Source of the DNA: Candidatus Uhrbacteria bacterium
Lineage (GTDB): Bacteria; Patescibacteriota; Patescibacteriia; JACQSD01
Direction of reading: 5' to 3'
DNA length: 43,339 nt
NCBI GenBank assembly: GCA_016206165.1
Contig: JACQSD010000040.1
Coordinates: forward strand, 1-43,339
The position numbers and the translations under genes were made by a program. The notes beneath the pieces are model-generated. The model was not told where the DNA came from. It did not search any database and was given only the letters and a program-made list of their open reading frames with translations. Positions 43,321-43,339 of the stretch are shown in pieces (the stretch's first letter is position 1; every line of letters starts with the position of its first letter).

Positions 43321-43339
43321 AAATTCTAAATTCTAAATC
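43321..43339. repeat. AT-rich TTCTAAA word repeat at the window edge
   Basis: AATTCTAAATTCTAAATC, two tandem units upstream of rplT; same style as 1-34 and 39468-39600. Confidence 0.45.

Noticed and set aside
1..43339. UGA-recoding (code 25) lineage
   Set aside because: TGA ends murI, xseA-region orphans, dnaE and others at the expected lengths, and full-length proteins do not need TGA read as glycine.

Overview
This 43.3 kb window looks like a chromosomal segment of a Candidate Phyla Radiation (Patescibacteria) bacterium, probably of the Parcubacteria type. The evidence is the density of compact housekeeping genes, many of them without a Shine-Dalgarno (SD) sequence. It also includes a threonyl-tRNA synthetase without its N-terminal TGS domain, an EF-P with an unusual tip loop, a baseplate-J-like membrane protein, an HTH-TM-glucodextranase-B-like protein and a four-helix-bundle (IVP) protein. 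TGA is used as a normal stop, so the recoded Gracilibacteria/Absconditabacteria lineages are unlikely. I saw no phage, IS transposase, rRNA or CRISPR array.

Layout. 1-2.3 kb: RodZ-like protein, IVP protein, recA. 2.3-3.3 kb: palindrome-rich spacer and a MntA/HepT-type toxin-antitoxin pair. 3.4-5.3 kb (minus): efp and the rpsF-ssb-rpsR operon. 5.5-7.4 kb: a small inverted-repeat element, a THUMP-type RNA methyltransferase and a Nudix hydrolase. 7.4-19.3 kb: housekeeping genes (ychF, xseA, xseB, murI, trpS) alternate with orphan genes, most of which carry their own sigma70-like promoter (17-bp spacer), strong SD and hairpin terminator. 19.3-27.4 kb: pheS, a four-TM protein, pheT, dnaE. 27.4-32.8 kb: a GGDEF protein, a baseplate-J-like protein, thrS and an MFS permease. 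33-39.5 kb: a 1,918-residue surface protein and an L,D-transpeptidase. 39.6-43.3 kb: miaA, tRNA-Asp, two charged orphans and rplT.

The most striking feature is a set of small palindromic repeats that occur between genes and also inside essential genes, in frame. One family (core CCCTCTCCT-N-AGGAGAGGG with AACCTCACC/GGTGAGGTT outer arms) lies inside murI, pheT, miaA, the RNA methyltransferase and the L,D-transpeptidase. In all five it is read in the same frame, giving a peptide like TSPQPSPxRRGEGEV. Other families interrupt xseA, pheS, pheT, dnaE and the methyltransferase. Copies outside genes supply the SD of dnaE and xseB and the last codons of a DUF559 endonuclease gene, which is bracketed by two copies. 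This resembles the Rickettsia palindromic elements, and the DUF559 association suggests a possible mobilising partner.

A second theme is the series of self-contained orphan cassettes between 7.4 and 19.3 kb. Their SD sequences are far stronger than those of neighbouring housekeeping genes. A divergent pair at 14.5-17.2 kb encodes a 532-residue protein with two zinc-ribbon-like motifs and a 283-residue partner. I cannot assign functions to these genes.
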